A DNA stretch of 64,000 nt from Halostella litorea (GTDB taxonomy: Archaea; Halobacteriota; Halobacteria; Halobacteriales; Natronoarchaeaceae). Both the position numbers and the translations under genes were made by a program. The stretch is from positions 609,223 through 673,222 of the forward strand of contig NZ_ML214300.1 in the NCBI RefSeq assembly GCF_004785955.1, read 5' to 3'. Under the pieces are notes generated by a model. The model had not been told where the DNA came from, did no database searches, and was given only the letters and a program-made list of their open reading frames with translations. How positions within the stretch are numbered: position 1 is the first letter of the stretch; each line of letters opens with the position of its first letter. Positions 15,873 to 24,387 of this stretch are shown in pieces.

Positions 15873-16787
15873 TTACAGCCCGAGCAACGACCGCGCTCGG
15901 TCCCCGTCCCCGTCGGCGACAGCGGCGGCGATGCCCGGGACGTCGGCGTCGTCGGGCACGAGCTGGGGGTATTTGCGCCGGAAGTAGCCGACCACGTTGT
16001 CGACGTCGCGTTCGAGGAACTCCTCGGCGTTCTCGTGGTCGGTCGGGACCGACTGGGGCCAGTCGAAGATCGTGATCCCCTGCTCGTTGACGAAGACGTT
16101 GTACTCGCTCATGTCGGCGTGGACCCGCCCCTGGTCGTACGCCTCCGCCAGTTCGTCGAGGATCAGCCCGAGCACCGGGAGGACCTGCTCGTCCTCCAGC
16201 CTGGTCCGGGACAGCTCCACCCCGTCTATCTTCTCCATCACGATAGCGTGGCGGTTCTGGTCGACCGGCCTGGGGACGGAAACGTCGGGGTAGACGGCTT
16301 CGAGCGCCTCGTACTCGCGCTCGGCCGCCTTGCGCGCGGTGTACAGCCACGAGACGTGTTCGCGGTCGGACGTGTAGTCCCGTTCCTTCATCACCTCGCG
16401 GAAGTTGGTGAAGCCCTCGCGGTGATACTTCAGGGCGAGGGGCTTGTACGACTGAACCTCGTACACGTCGCTTTCCTTCCCGACGCCCAGGGAGGAGCCG
16501 AATCCGGAGATCGTATCGCGCTCGACGAAGGCATGGAGCGCCAGCGCGTCGTACCCCTCGAACTTCAGCCGGTAACCCTCGTACTGGATCGTCTTGCGCT
16601 CTATCAGGTCGCGGTCGAGACACCGGTCGAGGCGGTAGTCGACGTCCTCCTGTGTCAGCCGCGAGAACTCCGGGAGCTTCTCGCGTCGCACCCACTCCGA
16701 GAACCGCATCCCCTGTTCGACGCCCGACAGCAGGTAGAAGTCCTCGGGTTCGAGGTCGGGGAGCATCTCGGCGACGTTCTGCACCAT
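15873..16787 (-). CDS. rio2: RIO2-family serine/threonine protein kinase
   Basis: A 304-residue RIO2 kinase, an ancient atypical kinase that helps finish the small ribosomal subunit. The N-terminal winged helix (residues about 1-85) is followed by the kinase domain. That domain has an ATP loop FGSSLGVGKESDVYEV, the lysine in ALKYH, the catalytic loop VHADMSEYNVFV (Asp and Asn) and the metal-binding Asp in IFDWPQ, the RIO equivalent of DFG. The ATG at 16787 (MVQNVAEML) matches the family N-terminus; the longer frame upstream has no homology signal. Confidence 0.93.
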   Translation of the reverse strand: MVQNVAEMLPDLEPEDFYLLSGVEQGMRFSEWVRREKLPEFSRLTQEDVDYRLDRCLDRDLIERKTIQYEGYRLKFEGYDALALHAFVERDTISGFGSSLGVGKESDVYEVQSYKPLALKYHREGFTNFREVMKERDYTSDREHVSWLYTARKAAEREYEALEAVYPDVSVPRPVDQNRHAIVMEKIDGVELSRTRLEDEQVLPVLGLILDELAEAYDQGRVHADMSEYNVFVNEQGITIFDWPQSVPTDHENAEEFLERDVDNVVGYFRRKYPQLVPDDADVPGIAAAVADGDGDRARSLLGL

Positions 16788-16933
16788 AGGGAGCCGTAGC
16801 GGGCGGGCGGGTTTAAGCCCGGTGCGTCGGGGCTGTGGGGACGGGTAAACCACTATCGGCTATATGAAATATGGGTTCGGCGGTCGCGCGCCGCTGCACA
16901 ACGCATTTGCCGCGACCCGCCGTATCGGAGTGC

Positions 16934-17764
16934 ATGACCGACGATTCCGGGCTTGGGTCCCCGCTTTCCGACGACGACTGGCGGCTCGTCCGCGAGGAAC
17001 GGCGCTCCGGCGCGATGAACATGGCGCTGGACGAGGTCGCCGCGGCGACCGCCTCGTCGGGCGGGCCGCGAACGGTCAGGGTGTACCAGTGGGGCCCGAG
17101 CTGTCTCTCGCTCGGCTACCGGCAGGACCCCGACACGGTCGACTGGGCGTACTGCGACCGGAGCGGCGTGGACGTGGTCCGCCGGCAGACCGGCGGCGGC
17201 GGGATCTACCACGACACGGTGGCCGACATCTCCTACTCCATCGTCGCGCCGGCCGACGAACTGCCGGGCGACCTCATGGAGTGTTACGACCTGCTCTGTA
17301 CGCCGATCGTCGAGACGTTCCGCCGGCTGGGCGTGTACGCGGAGTTCGCCGAGGACGACCTGCCGGCGATCCACGAGCCGGCCTGCTACCTCCGGGCGGT
17401 CCACCCCGCCCACGACCTGCTCTGTGGCGGGCGCAAGATCAGCGGCAACGCCCAGTACCGCCGGAAGGACGCCGTGATCCAGCATGGGTCGCTGCGGTTC
17501 GACCTCGACGTCGACCGGCACCTGAGCGTCTTCTCGAACCCCGAGGCCAGCCGCGAGGAGTTCTCCGGCCGTGTGACGAGCATCACCGACCACGCCGACG
17601 TGTCGCGGGAGGAGACCGTCGAGACGCTGGAGGAGTGCCTCGCCGAGTGGGCCGACGCCCGCGACGGCGGCTGGAGCGACCAGGAACTCGACGACGCACG
17701 GCTCCGCGCCGAGCGGAAGTACGAGAGCGAGTCGTGGAACCGCCACCGCGAGGACCCGACGTAG
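16934..17764 (+). CDS. lplA: Lipoate-protein ligase A family protein
   Basis: A 276-residue member of the BPL/LplA acyltransferase fold. Signatures are [28 protein letters not shown] (substrate-binding Gly-rich loop) and [14 protein letters not shown], with the invariant lysine that activates the acyl-AMP. It would attach lipoate or octanoate to carrier domains of 2-oxoacid dehydrogenases or GcvH; no such target is adjacent. A C-terminal accessory helical region with an acidic tail follows. The start at 16934 (ATG) fits the beginning of homology. Octanoyltransferase activity is the main alternative. Confidence 0.85.
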   Translation: MTDDSGLGSPLSDDDWRLVREERRSGAMNMALDEVAAATASSGGPRTVRVYQWGPSCLSLGYRQDPDTVDWAYCDRSGVDVVRRQTGGGGIYHDTVADISYSIVAPADELPGDLMECYDLLCTPIVETFRRLGVYAEFAEDDLPAIHEPACYLRAVHPAHDLLCGGRKISGNAQYRRKDAVIQHGSLRFDLDVDRHLSVFSNPEASREEFSGRVTSITDHADVSREETVETLEECLAEWADARDGGWSDQELDDARLRAERKYESESWNRHREDPT

Positions 17765-17837
17765 GCGGGCGGCGGGCCGCGACGCGCCGGCGGCGCGGAA
17801 CGAAGTACCTTTGCCGGTCCGGTCGCTCCCCGTACAC

Positions 17838-18668
17838 ATGCGAGTCGGAGCACACGTGTCGATCGCCGGCGGCGTCGACAACGCCGTCGAGCGACAGCGC
17901 GACGTCGGCGGGAACTGCGGTCAGATATTCACCCACTCCCCACAGGTGTGGCAGGACCCCAACATCGGCGACGACGAGGCCGAGGCGTTCCGGGCGGGGA
18001 CGGCCGAGAAACTCGACGGGCCGTGGGTGATCCACTCCTCGTACCTCGTGAACCTCTGTACGCCGAAGGACGACCTGCGGGAGAAGTCGATCGACTCGAT
18101 GCAGAAGGAGGTCGACGCGGCCGACACACTCGGCATCGAATACGTCAACGTCCACCTCGGAGCCCACACCGGCGCGGGCGTCGACGGCGGCCTCGACAAC
18201 GCCGCGAGCGCGCTGGACGAACTGGACGTGCCCGACGGCGTCACGGTGCTGGTCGAGAGCGACGCGGGGAGCGGCACGAAACTGGGCGGCGACTTCGAGC
18301 ACCTCGCGGAAGTGCTCGACCGCTCCGAGCAGGACCTGGACGTCTGTCTCGACACCGCCCACGCGTTCGCCGCGGGCTACGACCTCTCGACCGCCGAGGG
18401 CGTCGAGGAGACGGTCGCGGAGTTCGACGAGGTCGTCGGGCTGGAGCACCTGGAGTGCGTCCACCTCAACGACTCCAAACACGACTGTGGCACGAACAAG
18501 GACGAACACGCCCACATCGGCGAAGGCCTGATCGGCGAGGAGGGGATGCGCGCGTTCATCAACCACCCCGACCTCGCGGACGTGCCGCTCGTGCTGGAGA
18601 CGCCCAACGAGGACGGCAAGGGCTTCGCCTGGAACGTCGACCGCGTCCGCGAACTCCGCGAGGACTGA
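17838..18668 (+). CDS. nfo: Endonuclease IV (AP endonuclease)
   Basis: A 276-residue TIM-barrel AP endonuclease that cuts DNA 5' of abasic sites in base-excision repair. It begins [19 protein letters not shown], as the family does. Candidate zinc ligands lie in [49 protein letters not shown] and VLETPN, covering the trinuclear site. The length is normal. The upstream frame extends nine codons, but ATG 17838 is the conserved start. Confidence 0.95.
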   Translation: MRVGAHVSIAGGVDNAVERQRDVGGNCGQIFTHSPQVWQDPNIGDDEAEAFRAGTAEKLDGPWVIHSSYLVNLCTPKDDLREKSIDSMQKEVDAADTLGIEYVNVHLGAHTGAGVDGGLDNAASALDELDVPDGVTVLVESDAGSGTKLGGDFEHLAEVLDRSEQDLDVCLDTAHAFAAGYDLSTAEGVEETVAEFDEVVGLEHLECVHLNDSKHDCGTNKDEHAHIGEGLIGEEGMRAFINHPDLADVPLVLETPNEDGKGFAWNVDRVRELRED

Positions 18669-18739
18669 CGCCGGCAGGTAGCGGGGCACCGCCGGCCGCG
18701 AGCCAGTTCGCTTTTACTCGCCGGGGGGCAATCCCGGTT

Positions 18740-19537
18740 GTGCGACAGTTCGACGCCGAGTACCTCGAACACACCCGCCGCGGGATGTGGGCCGACTCCC
18801 GCGCGGCGCTGGCCCCGCTGGGGCTGTCCGACGCCGACCGCGTCCTCGACGTGGGCTGCGGCACGGGGGAACTGAGCCGCGTCCTCGCCGAGGAGTGCCC
18901 CGGCGAGGTCGTCGGCGTCGACGCCGACCCGGGGCTGCTGGCCGTCGCCGGCGAGCACGTCCCCGTCGTCGCGGGCGACGCGACGCGGCTCCCCTTCCCC
19001 GACGACTCCTTCGACCTGGTGACCTGCCAGGCGCTTTTGATCAACCTGCCCGACCCCGCGGCGGCGGTCCGGGAGTTCGCGCGCGTCTCCCGGGACCGCG
19101 TCGCCGCCGTGGAGCCGGACAACGGCGCTGTCAGCGTCGAGTCGACGGTCGACGCGGAGGCCCGACTGGAGGGCCGGGCGCGCGACGCCTACCTCGCCGG
19201 CGTGCCGACCGACGTGTCGCTGGGCGGGACCGGCACCCGGCGGGCGTTCGACGAGGCCGGCCTGACCGACGTCGAGACGCGGCGCTACGACCACGAGCGG
19301 ACCGTCGCGCCGCCGTACTCCGAGCCGGCGCTGGCGGACGCGAAACGGAAGGCCAGCGGCGCGGGGCTGGCCGACGACCGCGCGACGATGCTCGACGGCG
19401 ACCTCTCGGCGGAGGCGTTCGACGCGCTCCGGAGCGAGTGGCGCGCGATGGGCCGGGACGTGGTCGAGCAGATGCGGGACGGCGACTACCGCCGGACCGA
19501 GGTCGTCCCCTTCTTCGTCACCGTCGGGCGGGTGTAA
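18740..19537 (+). CDS. Class I SAM-dependent methyltransferase
   Basis: A 265-residue methyltransferase of the Methyltransf_11 type. Motif I VLDVGCGTGELS binds S-adenosylmethionine, EVVGVDADPGLL supplies the acidic residue at strand 2, and DLVTCQALLINLPDP follows the catalytic strand. The C-terminal 90 residues form a family-specific cap. The substrate is unknown. The GTG at 18740 is used because no ATG precedes the fold and it lies close after the endonuclease IV gene (71 bases), with which it may be transcribed. Confidence 0.82.
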   Translation: MRQFDAEYLEHTRRGMWADSRAALAPLGLSDADRVLDVGCGTGELSRVLAEECPGEVVGVDADPGLLAVAGEHVPVVAGDATRLPFPDDSFDLVTCQALLINLPDPAAAVREFARVSRDRVAAVEPDNGAVSVESTVDAEARLEGRARDAYLAGVPTDVSLGGTGTRRAFDEAGLTDVETRRYDHERTVAPPYSEPALADAKRKASGAGLADDRATMLDGDLSAEAFDALRSEWRAMGRDVVEQMRDGDYRRTEVVPFFVTVGRV

Positions 19538-19640
19538 ACGGCGGCAGGCGGCGCGCCGTCCGCCTGCAGCGGGGACGGTCCGCCGGCCGCGCTCCGAACC
19601 GGAAGCGTTGAACCCCCGGCGTCGGACGGGTCGGTAAGGG

Positions 19641-20636
19641 ATGCGCGTCAGCCACTACTTCGAGTGGGAAGAGCAGATCACCGGCGGGCACGCCCAGTCG
19701 GTGCGCCAGCAGCGCCAGATACTCGACCGGCTCGGCATCGAGTACACGACCGAACCGGACCTGTCGGCCGACGTGCTCCACCTCAACAACATGGGGCCCA
19801 AGTCCGTCTACTACGCGCGGAAGGCCCGAAAGCGGGGCGTGCCCGTCGTCGTCCACGCTCACCAGACCGCCGAGGACTTCGAGGAGAGCTTCGCGTTCTC
19901 GAACGCGCTCGCGAAGCCGCTCCGGCCGTACCTGGAGTACGCGTACTCGCTGGCGGACCTGCTCGTCTGTCCCTCCGAGCACAACCGCGCGGTGATAGAG
20001 GAGTACGTCGACGTCCCGACGGTCGTCGTCAGCAACGGGTTCGACCCGGACCGGCTGACCGACTTCGCGGACCTGCGGGCGGAGTACCGCGAGCGGTACG
20101 ACCTCGACGGCCTCGTCGCGTTCATGGTCGGCCACGTCATCGAGCGCAAGGGGCTGTCCGCGTTCGTCGAGACGGCCCGGGCGATGCCCGACGTCGAGTT
20201 CGTCTGGTTCGGCTACCTCGACCCGACGGGCGGCGGCGCGATAGACCGCCTGCTGCGGAGCCGCGAGACGACGAAGACCGTCGAGCGCGCGCCGGCGAAC
20301 TGCACGTTCACGGGGTACGTCGAGGACATCCGGGGGGCGTTCGCCGCCGGCGACGCCTTCTTCTTCCCGACGAAAAACGAGAACGAGGGGATGGCGCTGC
20401 TGGAGGCGATGGCCTGCGGCAAGCCGCCCGTCGTCCGGGACATCCCCACGTTCGAGTGGCTGGAGGACGGCACGCACTGCCTCAAGGCCGAGCGCGACTT
20501 CGTCGACCCGCTGGACCGCCTCCGGGACGCCGACCTCCGCGACCGGATCGGCGGGAACGCCGCCGAGAAGAGCGAGCGGTTCGAGATAGCGCAGATCGCC
20601 GAGAAGTACGAGGACGTGTACGGCCGCGTGACGTGA
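19641..20636 (+). CDS. GT4-family glycosyltransferase
   Basis: A 331-residue GT-B glycosyltransferase. The N-terminal domain begins MRVSHYFEWEEQITGGHAQS and contains VVVHAHQTAEDFEESF. The C-terminal GT4 domain has MVGHVIERKGLSAFVE and the nucleotide-sugar motif NENEGMALLEAMACGKPPVV (E-x7-E). It should transfer a sugar from a nucleotide sugar in the cytoplasm, perhaps to a lipid, since haloarchaea make glycolipids with such enzymes. Donor and acceptor cannot be read from sequence. It is not in an obvious glycosylation cluster. Confidence 0.83.
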   Translation: MRVSHYFEWEEQITGGHAQSVRQQRQILDRLGIEYTTEPDLSADVLHLNNMGPKSVYYARKARKRGVPVVVHAHQTAEDFEESFAFSNALAKPLRPYLEYAYSLADLLVCPSEHNRAVIEEYVDVPTVVVSNGFDPDRLTDFADLRAEYRERYDLDGLVAFMVGHVIERKGLSAFVETARAMPDVEFVWFGYLDPTGGGAIDRLLRSRETTKTVERAPANCTFTGYVEDIRGAFAAGDAFFFPTKNENEGMALLEAMACGKPPVVRDIPTFEWLEDGTHCLKAERDFVDPLDRLRDADLRDRIGGNAAEKSERFEIAQIAEKYEDVYGRVT

Positions 20637-20740
20637 CCGGCGGGCCGCCGGCGGACGGGAATTTCGCCCGCTGACCCGCCCGGACGCGACCGCCGCCCGT
20701 TCCGCGCGGCCGGACAAATGTCAACGTACCGTCGCGGTGA

Positions 20741-20747
20741 TTTATAT
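20741..20747 (+). promoter_or_regulatory. TATA box of the MinD-like gene
   Basis: TTTATAT lies 25-31 bases before the ATG at 20772, which supports that start over an in-frame ATG at 20718 located upstream of the box. Confidence 0.55.
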
Positions 20748-20771
20748 CGTCCGGCGAGAGATTCGTTGCCG

Positions 20772-21845
20772 ATGACGGGGGTGTACGCGGTCATCGGGGG
20801 TAGCGACGGCGTCGGAACGACGACGGCGACGGCGGCGCTCGGCGCGTCGCTGGCCGAGCGAACGCACCGGGTCGCGGTGATAGACGGCGACCGGGACGGA
20901 CCGTCACTGGGCGGGGCGGTCGGCGTGACGGCCGACGGGCCGACCGTCGAGACGGCGTTGCGGGGACGAGCGTCGCTGTTGGACGCGACGTACCGGGTCT
21001 CGCGGAACCTGGACGCCGTGCCCGGCGACGGGTCGGACGACGGGAACGGGACGCGCCTCGGCGCGGCGGCGGACCTGGTCGCCGCGGCGCGGGAGCGATA
21101 CGACGAGGTTCTGGTCGACGTGGGCGCCGGCGAGACCCTGGAGACGGCGCTGTGGGCGGCGCTCGCCGACCGCGCGCTGTTCGTGTCGACGCCCGACGAC
21201 GACGCGCTGGCGGGCGTCGCGACCGGCCGGCACGCCGTCGAGTACCTCGGGACGCCGGTCGAGGGCGTCGTGCTGAACCGGGTCGCGGCGGACGACGCCC
21301 CGGACGTGGACGCCGTCGCGGCCCGGGTCGACGCGCCGGTCGTCGCCGCCCTGCCGTACGACGAGGCCGCGGTGGCCAGTTCGGCGGTTGGCGCGCCGGT
21401 CATCGACCACGACCCTGACAGCCCGGTGGCCGCCGCCTGCTGGGAGCTGGCCGGGCGGCTCGGCGACGGCGACCTCGCGGACGACCCCGTCGTCCCTGCG
21501 GCGCTTGCCGACGGCCCCGTGGAGGGGACTGCGGCCGAGGACGACGACCCGACGGCCTCGGAGGACGCGGGGCGGTCCGACGACGGGTTCGACTGGGCCG
21601 CCCGCGAGTCCGGGGACGACGGGCCGGCGAACGCCGACTCCGGGCCGGGGACCGACGAGCAAGCGGATGTCGCCACTGCGCAGGACGGCGAAGACGGGGG
21701 TGCGACGCCGACCGACGAGGAGGCGGTCGCCGCGGCGTTCAAAGAGCGGATGGACAACGTGCGGGACCAGCAGGGGTCCGACCGGGAGGCGGAGCAGGGC
21801 CGCCCCGGCGAGGGGCGGGGCCTCCTGACCCGCCTGCTCGACTAA
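20772..21845 (+). CDS. MinD/ParA-like protein with degenerate P-loop
   Basis: A 357-residue protein with the deviant-Walker fold of MinD/ParA ATPases over residues 1-240: VAVIDGDRDGPSLGGAVGV (switch I region), YDEVLVDVGAGE (Walker B region) and EGVVLNRV. The P-loop reads GGSDGVGTTTA, so both the signature lysine and the catalytic GK(T) lysine are replaced (S11 and T16). It may bind nucleotide poorly and act as a scaffold. Residues about 240-340 are an acidic low-complexity linker, and a short helix (RGLLTRLLD) resembling a membrane-targeting tail ends the protein. It overlaps the next gene tail-to-tail by four bases. Confidence 0.8.
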   Translation: MTGVYAVIGGSDGVGTTTATAALGASLAERTHRVAVIDGDRDGPSLGGAVGVTADGPTVETALRGRASLLDATYRVSRNLDAVPGDGSDDGNGTRLGAAADLVAAARERYDEVLVDVGAGETLETALWAALADRALFVSTPDDDALAGVATGRHAVEYLGTPVEGVVLNRVAADDAPDVDAVAARVDAPVVAALPYDEAAVASSAVGAPVIDHDPDSPVAAACWELAGRLGDGDLADDPVVPAALADGPVEGTAAEDDDPTASEDAGRSDDGFDWAARESGDDGPANADSGPGTDEQADVATAQDGEDGGATPTDEEAVAAAFKERMDNVRDQQGSDREAEQGRPGEGRGLLTRLLD

Positions 21846-22495
21846 ACCACGTCGCCCCGGACCGTCGCACCCTCCTGCTCGGCGCGCCAGGCGTGGATCT
21901 CGCCCGCGGCGGTCTCGGCCTCCTCGGGGTCGAGGCCGAGCATTTCGAGGGATTCCGACAGCGTCGGGAAGGGGAGTTCGCTCGCCCGCAGTTTCGCCAT
22001 GGCGTCCTCGCTCCGGGTCCCGTCGACCCACAGGCACGCGCCGCGGGGGTCCAGTATCTCCTCGTACGCGCCGCGGTCGACGGCACCGCGGAGCCGCTGG
22101 GTGACGTTGTCCTCGAAGCTCGCGTTGCACACCTCCAGGTGGATCGGCTCGTCGTCGTCGACCAGGTGGGCGGCGAGGCACTTCTCGGGCGCGGCGTGGC
22201 CGTTCGGGTTCGCCCGCAGCAGGTCGGGGTGTTCGTCGGCCCACTCGGCGCGGACGGACTTCCCGACCCCCTGAATCCCGTGGGAGTCGACGAACTCCGC
22301 CTCGCGGTCGGCGTCGCCGTCCATGAGGATGTCCTTGGTGAGGTACACGTCCAGCCGCTCGACGGGGTCGAGGCCGAGCGCCACGTCGCCGTACACCCAC
22401 ACCTCGCGGACGGGGACGGGCATCGGCTCGGTCTCGACGGCGTCGACGATCGCCTCGACGCGGTCGAGCGCGTCGTCGCGGTCCAGGCCGGTCAT
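21842..22495 (-). CDS. Conserved haloarchaeal protein of unknown function
   Basis: A 217-residue acidic soluble protein. Visible features are the N-terminal helix DRDDALDRVEAIVDAVETEP, a strand VREVWVYGDVALGLDPVERLDVYLT with the pattern of a nucleotidyltransferase-like or ligand-binding sheet, and the conserved LEVCNASFEDNVTQRL segment. I recognise it as a haloarchaeal family (perhaps DUF7095) but cannot name a function. It is convergent with the MinD-like gene and divergent from the hydrolase at 22627. Confidence 0.72.
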   Translation of the reverse strand: MTGLDRDDALDRVEAIVDAVETEPMPVPVREVWVYGDVALGLDPVERLDVYLTKDILMDGDADREAEFVDSHGIQGVGKSVRAEWADEHPDLLRANPNGHAAPEKCLAAHLVDDDEPIHLEVCNASFEDNVTQRLRGAVDRGAYEEILDPRGACLWVDGTRSEDAMAKLRASELPFPTLSESLEMLGLDPEEAETAAGEIHAWRAEQEGATVRGDVV

Positions 22496-22626
22496 TGCCC
22501 GCCGGTAGTGCCCCGACCGGCAAAACGCCTTCGTGCTGGTGTCACCGTGGAGTCTCCGCGCCGCTCGGGACCGCGGCGATGGGACCCACCAGACTGTTTT
22601 TGTAAGCTACCGTCGAAGACGACGCC

Positions 22627-23337
22627 ATGGAGCGACGCACGTTCGGCGGGGACGCCGACGGCGCCGAGGACCTCGTGTTCGTCCTCGGCTGGGGGAACAA
22701 GCTGTTCCACGAGAACGTCCGCTGGCTGGTCGACGAACTGGTCGACGCCGGCTACCGCGTCCACGCCTTCCGCATCCCGACGACGATCCGCGACTTCCGG
22801 AGCGAGTACGTCGAACCCGTCGCGGAGTTCGTGCGCGACCTGGACGGCTACCGCCTGCTCTCCCACAGCACGGGCGGGCTGATCGCCGCCCACCTCGACG
22901 GCGCGACGCGGCGCGTCTACCTCAGCCCGTTCTGGGGGTTCCCGGAGGGACCGGAGGAGCCGCTGTACGACCTGCTGGCGAAGCTGCCGGTGAGCGCCGA
23001 ACTGCTCCCCGCGGGGACCGCCGACCGCGAGGCCCTCGGCGACCTGGCGACGGACCGCCAGCTGGAGACCGGGGCCGACGCCGCCGCGCCGACGTGGATC
23101 CGGGAGTGTCTGGACGCGCAGGCGAACCTGCCGCCGATCGACGACGACGCCGTCGTCTTCTGCAGCCTGCGGGACCGCGTCGTCAGCACGCGGGCCATCG
23201 GGGAGCGCGTCCCCGCGGACCGGGTCGTGCTGTACGACGGCGGCCACGAGCTGTTCTCCTCGTCGTCGCGGGAGCGCCACCTGCCGACGCTGCTCGCCGC
23301 GCTGGAGGAGGGCGCGGCGGCCGTCCGGGAGCGGTAA
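22627..23337 (+). CDS. Alpha/beta hydrolase
   Basis: A 236-residue alpha/beta hydrolase. The nucleophile elbow is LSHSTGG (Ser in G/S-x-S-x-G form, here HST), with a candidate acid in CSLRDRVVS and the histidine in GGHELFSS near the C-terminus. The opening VFVLGWGNKLFHENVRWLV carries the oxyanion strand. The cap is short. It is likely a small-molecule esterase or thioesterase; the substrate is unknown. Its promoter faces the gene at 21842-22495. Confidence 0.8.
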   Translation: MERRTFGGDADGAEDLVFVLGWGNKLFHENVRWLVDELVDAGYRVHAFRIPTTIRDFRSEYVEPVAEFVRDLDGYRLLSHSTGGLIAAHLDGATRRVYLSPFWGFPEGPEEPLYDLLAKLPVSAELLPAGTADREALGDLATDRQLETGADAAAPTWIRECLDAQANLPPIDDDAVVFCSLRDRVVSTRAIGERVPADRVVLYDGGHELFSSSSRERHLPTLLAALEEGAAAVRER

Positions 23338-23415
23338 GCTCGGGCCAAGGCGGGGGATACGGAGGCCCCTCCCGAGACGAAACCGTGATGGGCGGCGCTC
23401 GGCAAGGGACCGGTA

Positions 23416-24387
23416 ATGGACTGCGACAAGTGCGACCGCGAGGCGGTGATGCACGCGGCCTACTCCGGGTCGCACCTCTGTGACGCCCACTTCGCCGAGT
23501 CTGTCGAGCGCCGGGTCCGGAGCCGGGTCCGGGAGGACAACCTCCTGCCGCGGTCGGCGACGCCCGAGGACCCCGAGACGTGGGTGATCGGCCTCTCCGG
23601 CGGGAAAGACAGCGTGGTACTCACGCACATCCTCGACGAGACGTTCGCCGAGGACCCCCGCGTCGAGATGGTCGCGCTGACGATCCACGAGGGGATCGAG
23701 GGGTACCGCGACGAGAGCGTCGCCGCCTGCGAGGAACTGGTCGCCGACCTCGACCTGCGCCACGAGATGGTGTCCTACGCCGAGGAGTTCGGCGTCCGGA
23801 TGGACGACGTGGTCGAGGACGACCCCGAGAACATGGCCCCGTGTGCCTACTGCGGCGTGTTCCGGCGCGACCTGCTGTCGCGCTACGCCGCGGAGTTCGA
23901 CGCGGACAAGCTCCTGACGGGCCACAACCTCGACGACGAGGCCCAGACCGCGCTGATGAACTTCCTGGAGGGCGACGTGGCCCAGATGGCGAAACACTAC
24001 GACGCCAGCCTCGGCCCGTTCGGCGACGGCCCCGACGCCCGCAACGCAGGCAGCGAGTTCGTCCCCCGCGCCAAGCCGCTCCGGGACGTGCCCGAGAAGG
24101 AGGTCGCGCTGTACGCCCACCTCGCCGACCTGCCCGCCCACATCACGGAGTGTCCCCACGCCAGCGAGGCCTACCGCGGCGAGATCGGCGACCTGCTGCT
24201 CGGCCTGGAGGAGAACCACCCGGGCGCGCGCCACTCCATCGTGGCCGGCTACGAGGAGCTGGCGTCGATGGCGTCCGAGCGCTACGCCGACGCCGGCGAG
24301 CGCGACACGAACGAGTGCGAGGAGTGCGGCGCGACGACGACGCGGGACCGCTGTCGGAAGTGCTCGCTGCTGGACGCGCTGGCCTAA
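23416..24387 (+). CDS. ncsA: tRNA 2-thiolation protein NcsA (Ncs6/Ctu1 family)
   Basis: A 323-residue PP-loop ATPase that adenylates U34 for 2-thiolation of wobble uridine in Lys, Glu and Gln tRNAs. The order is an N-terminal zinc finger (CDKC ... CDAH), PP-loop GLSGGKDSVVLTHI, the catalytic pair CAYCGVFRRDLL, TGHNLDDEAQTALMNFL, and a C-terminal zinc finger CEECG ... CRKCSLL. In haloarchaea the SAMP ubiquitin-like proteins are thought to supply sulfur; none is adjacent here. It ends overlapping a convergent membrane-protein gene by four bases. Confidence 0.94.
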   Translation: MDCDKCDREAVMHAAYSGSHLCDAHFAESVERRVRSRVREDNLLPRSATPEDPETWVIGLSGGKDSVVLTHILDETFAEDPRVEMVALTIHEGIEGYRDESVAACEELVADLDLRHEMVSYAEEFGVRMDDVVEDDPENMAPCAYCGVFRRDLLSRYAAEFDADKLLTGHNLDDEAQTALMNFLEGDVAQMAKHYDASLGPFGDGPDARNAGSEFVPRAKPLRDVPEKEVALYAHLADLPAHITECPHASEAYRGEIGDLLLGLEENHPGARHSIVAGYEELASMASERYADAGERDTNECEECGATTTRDRCRKCSLLDALA

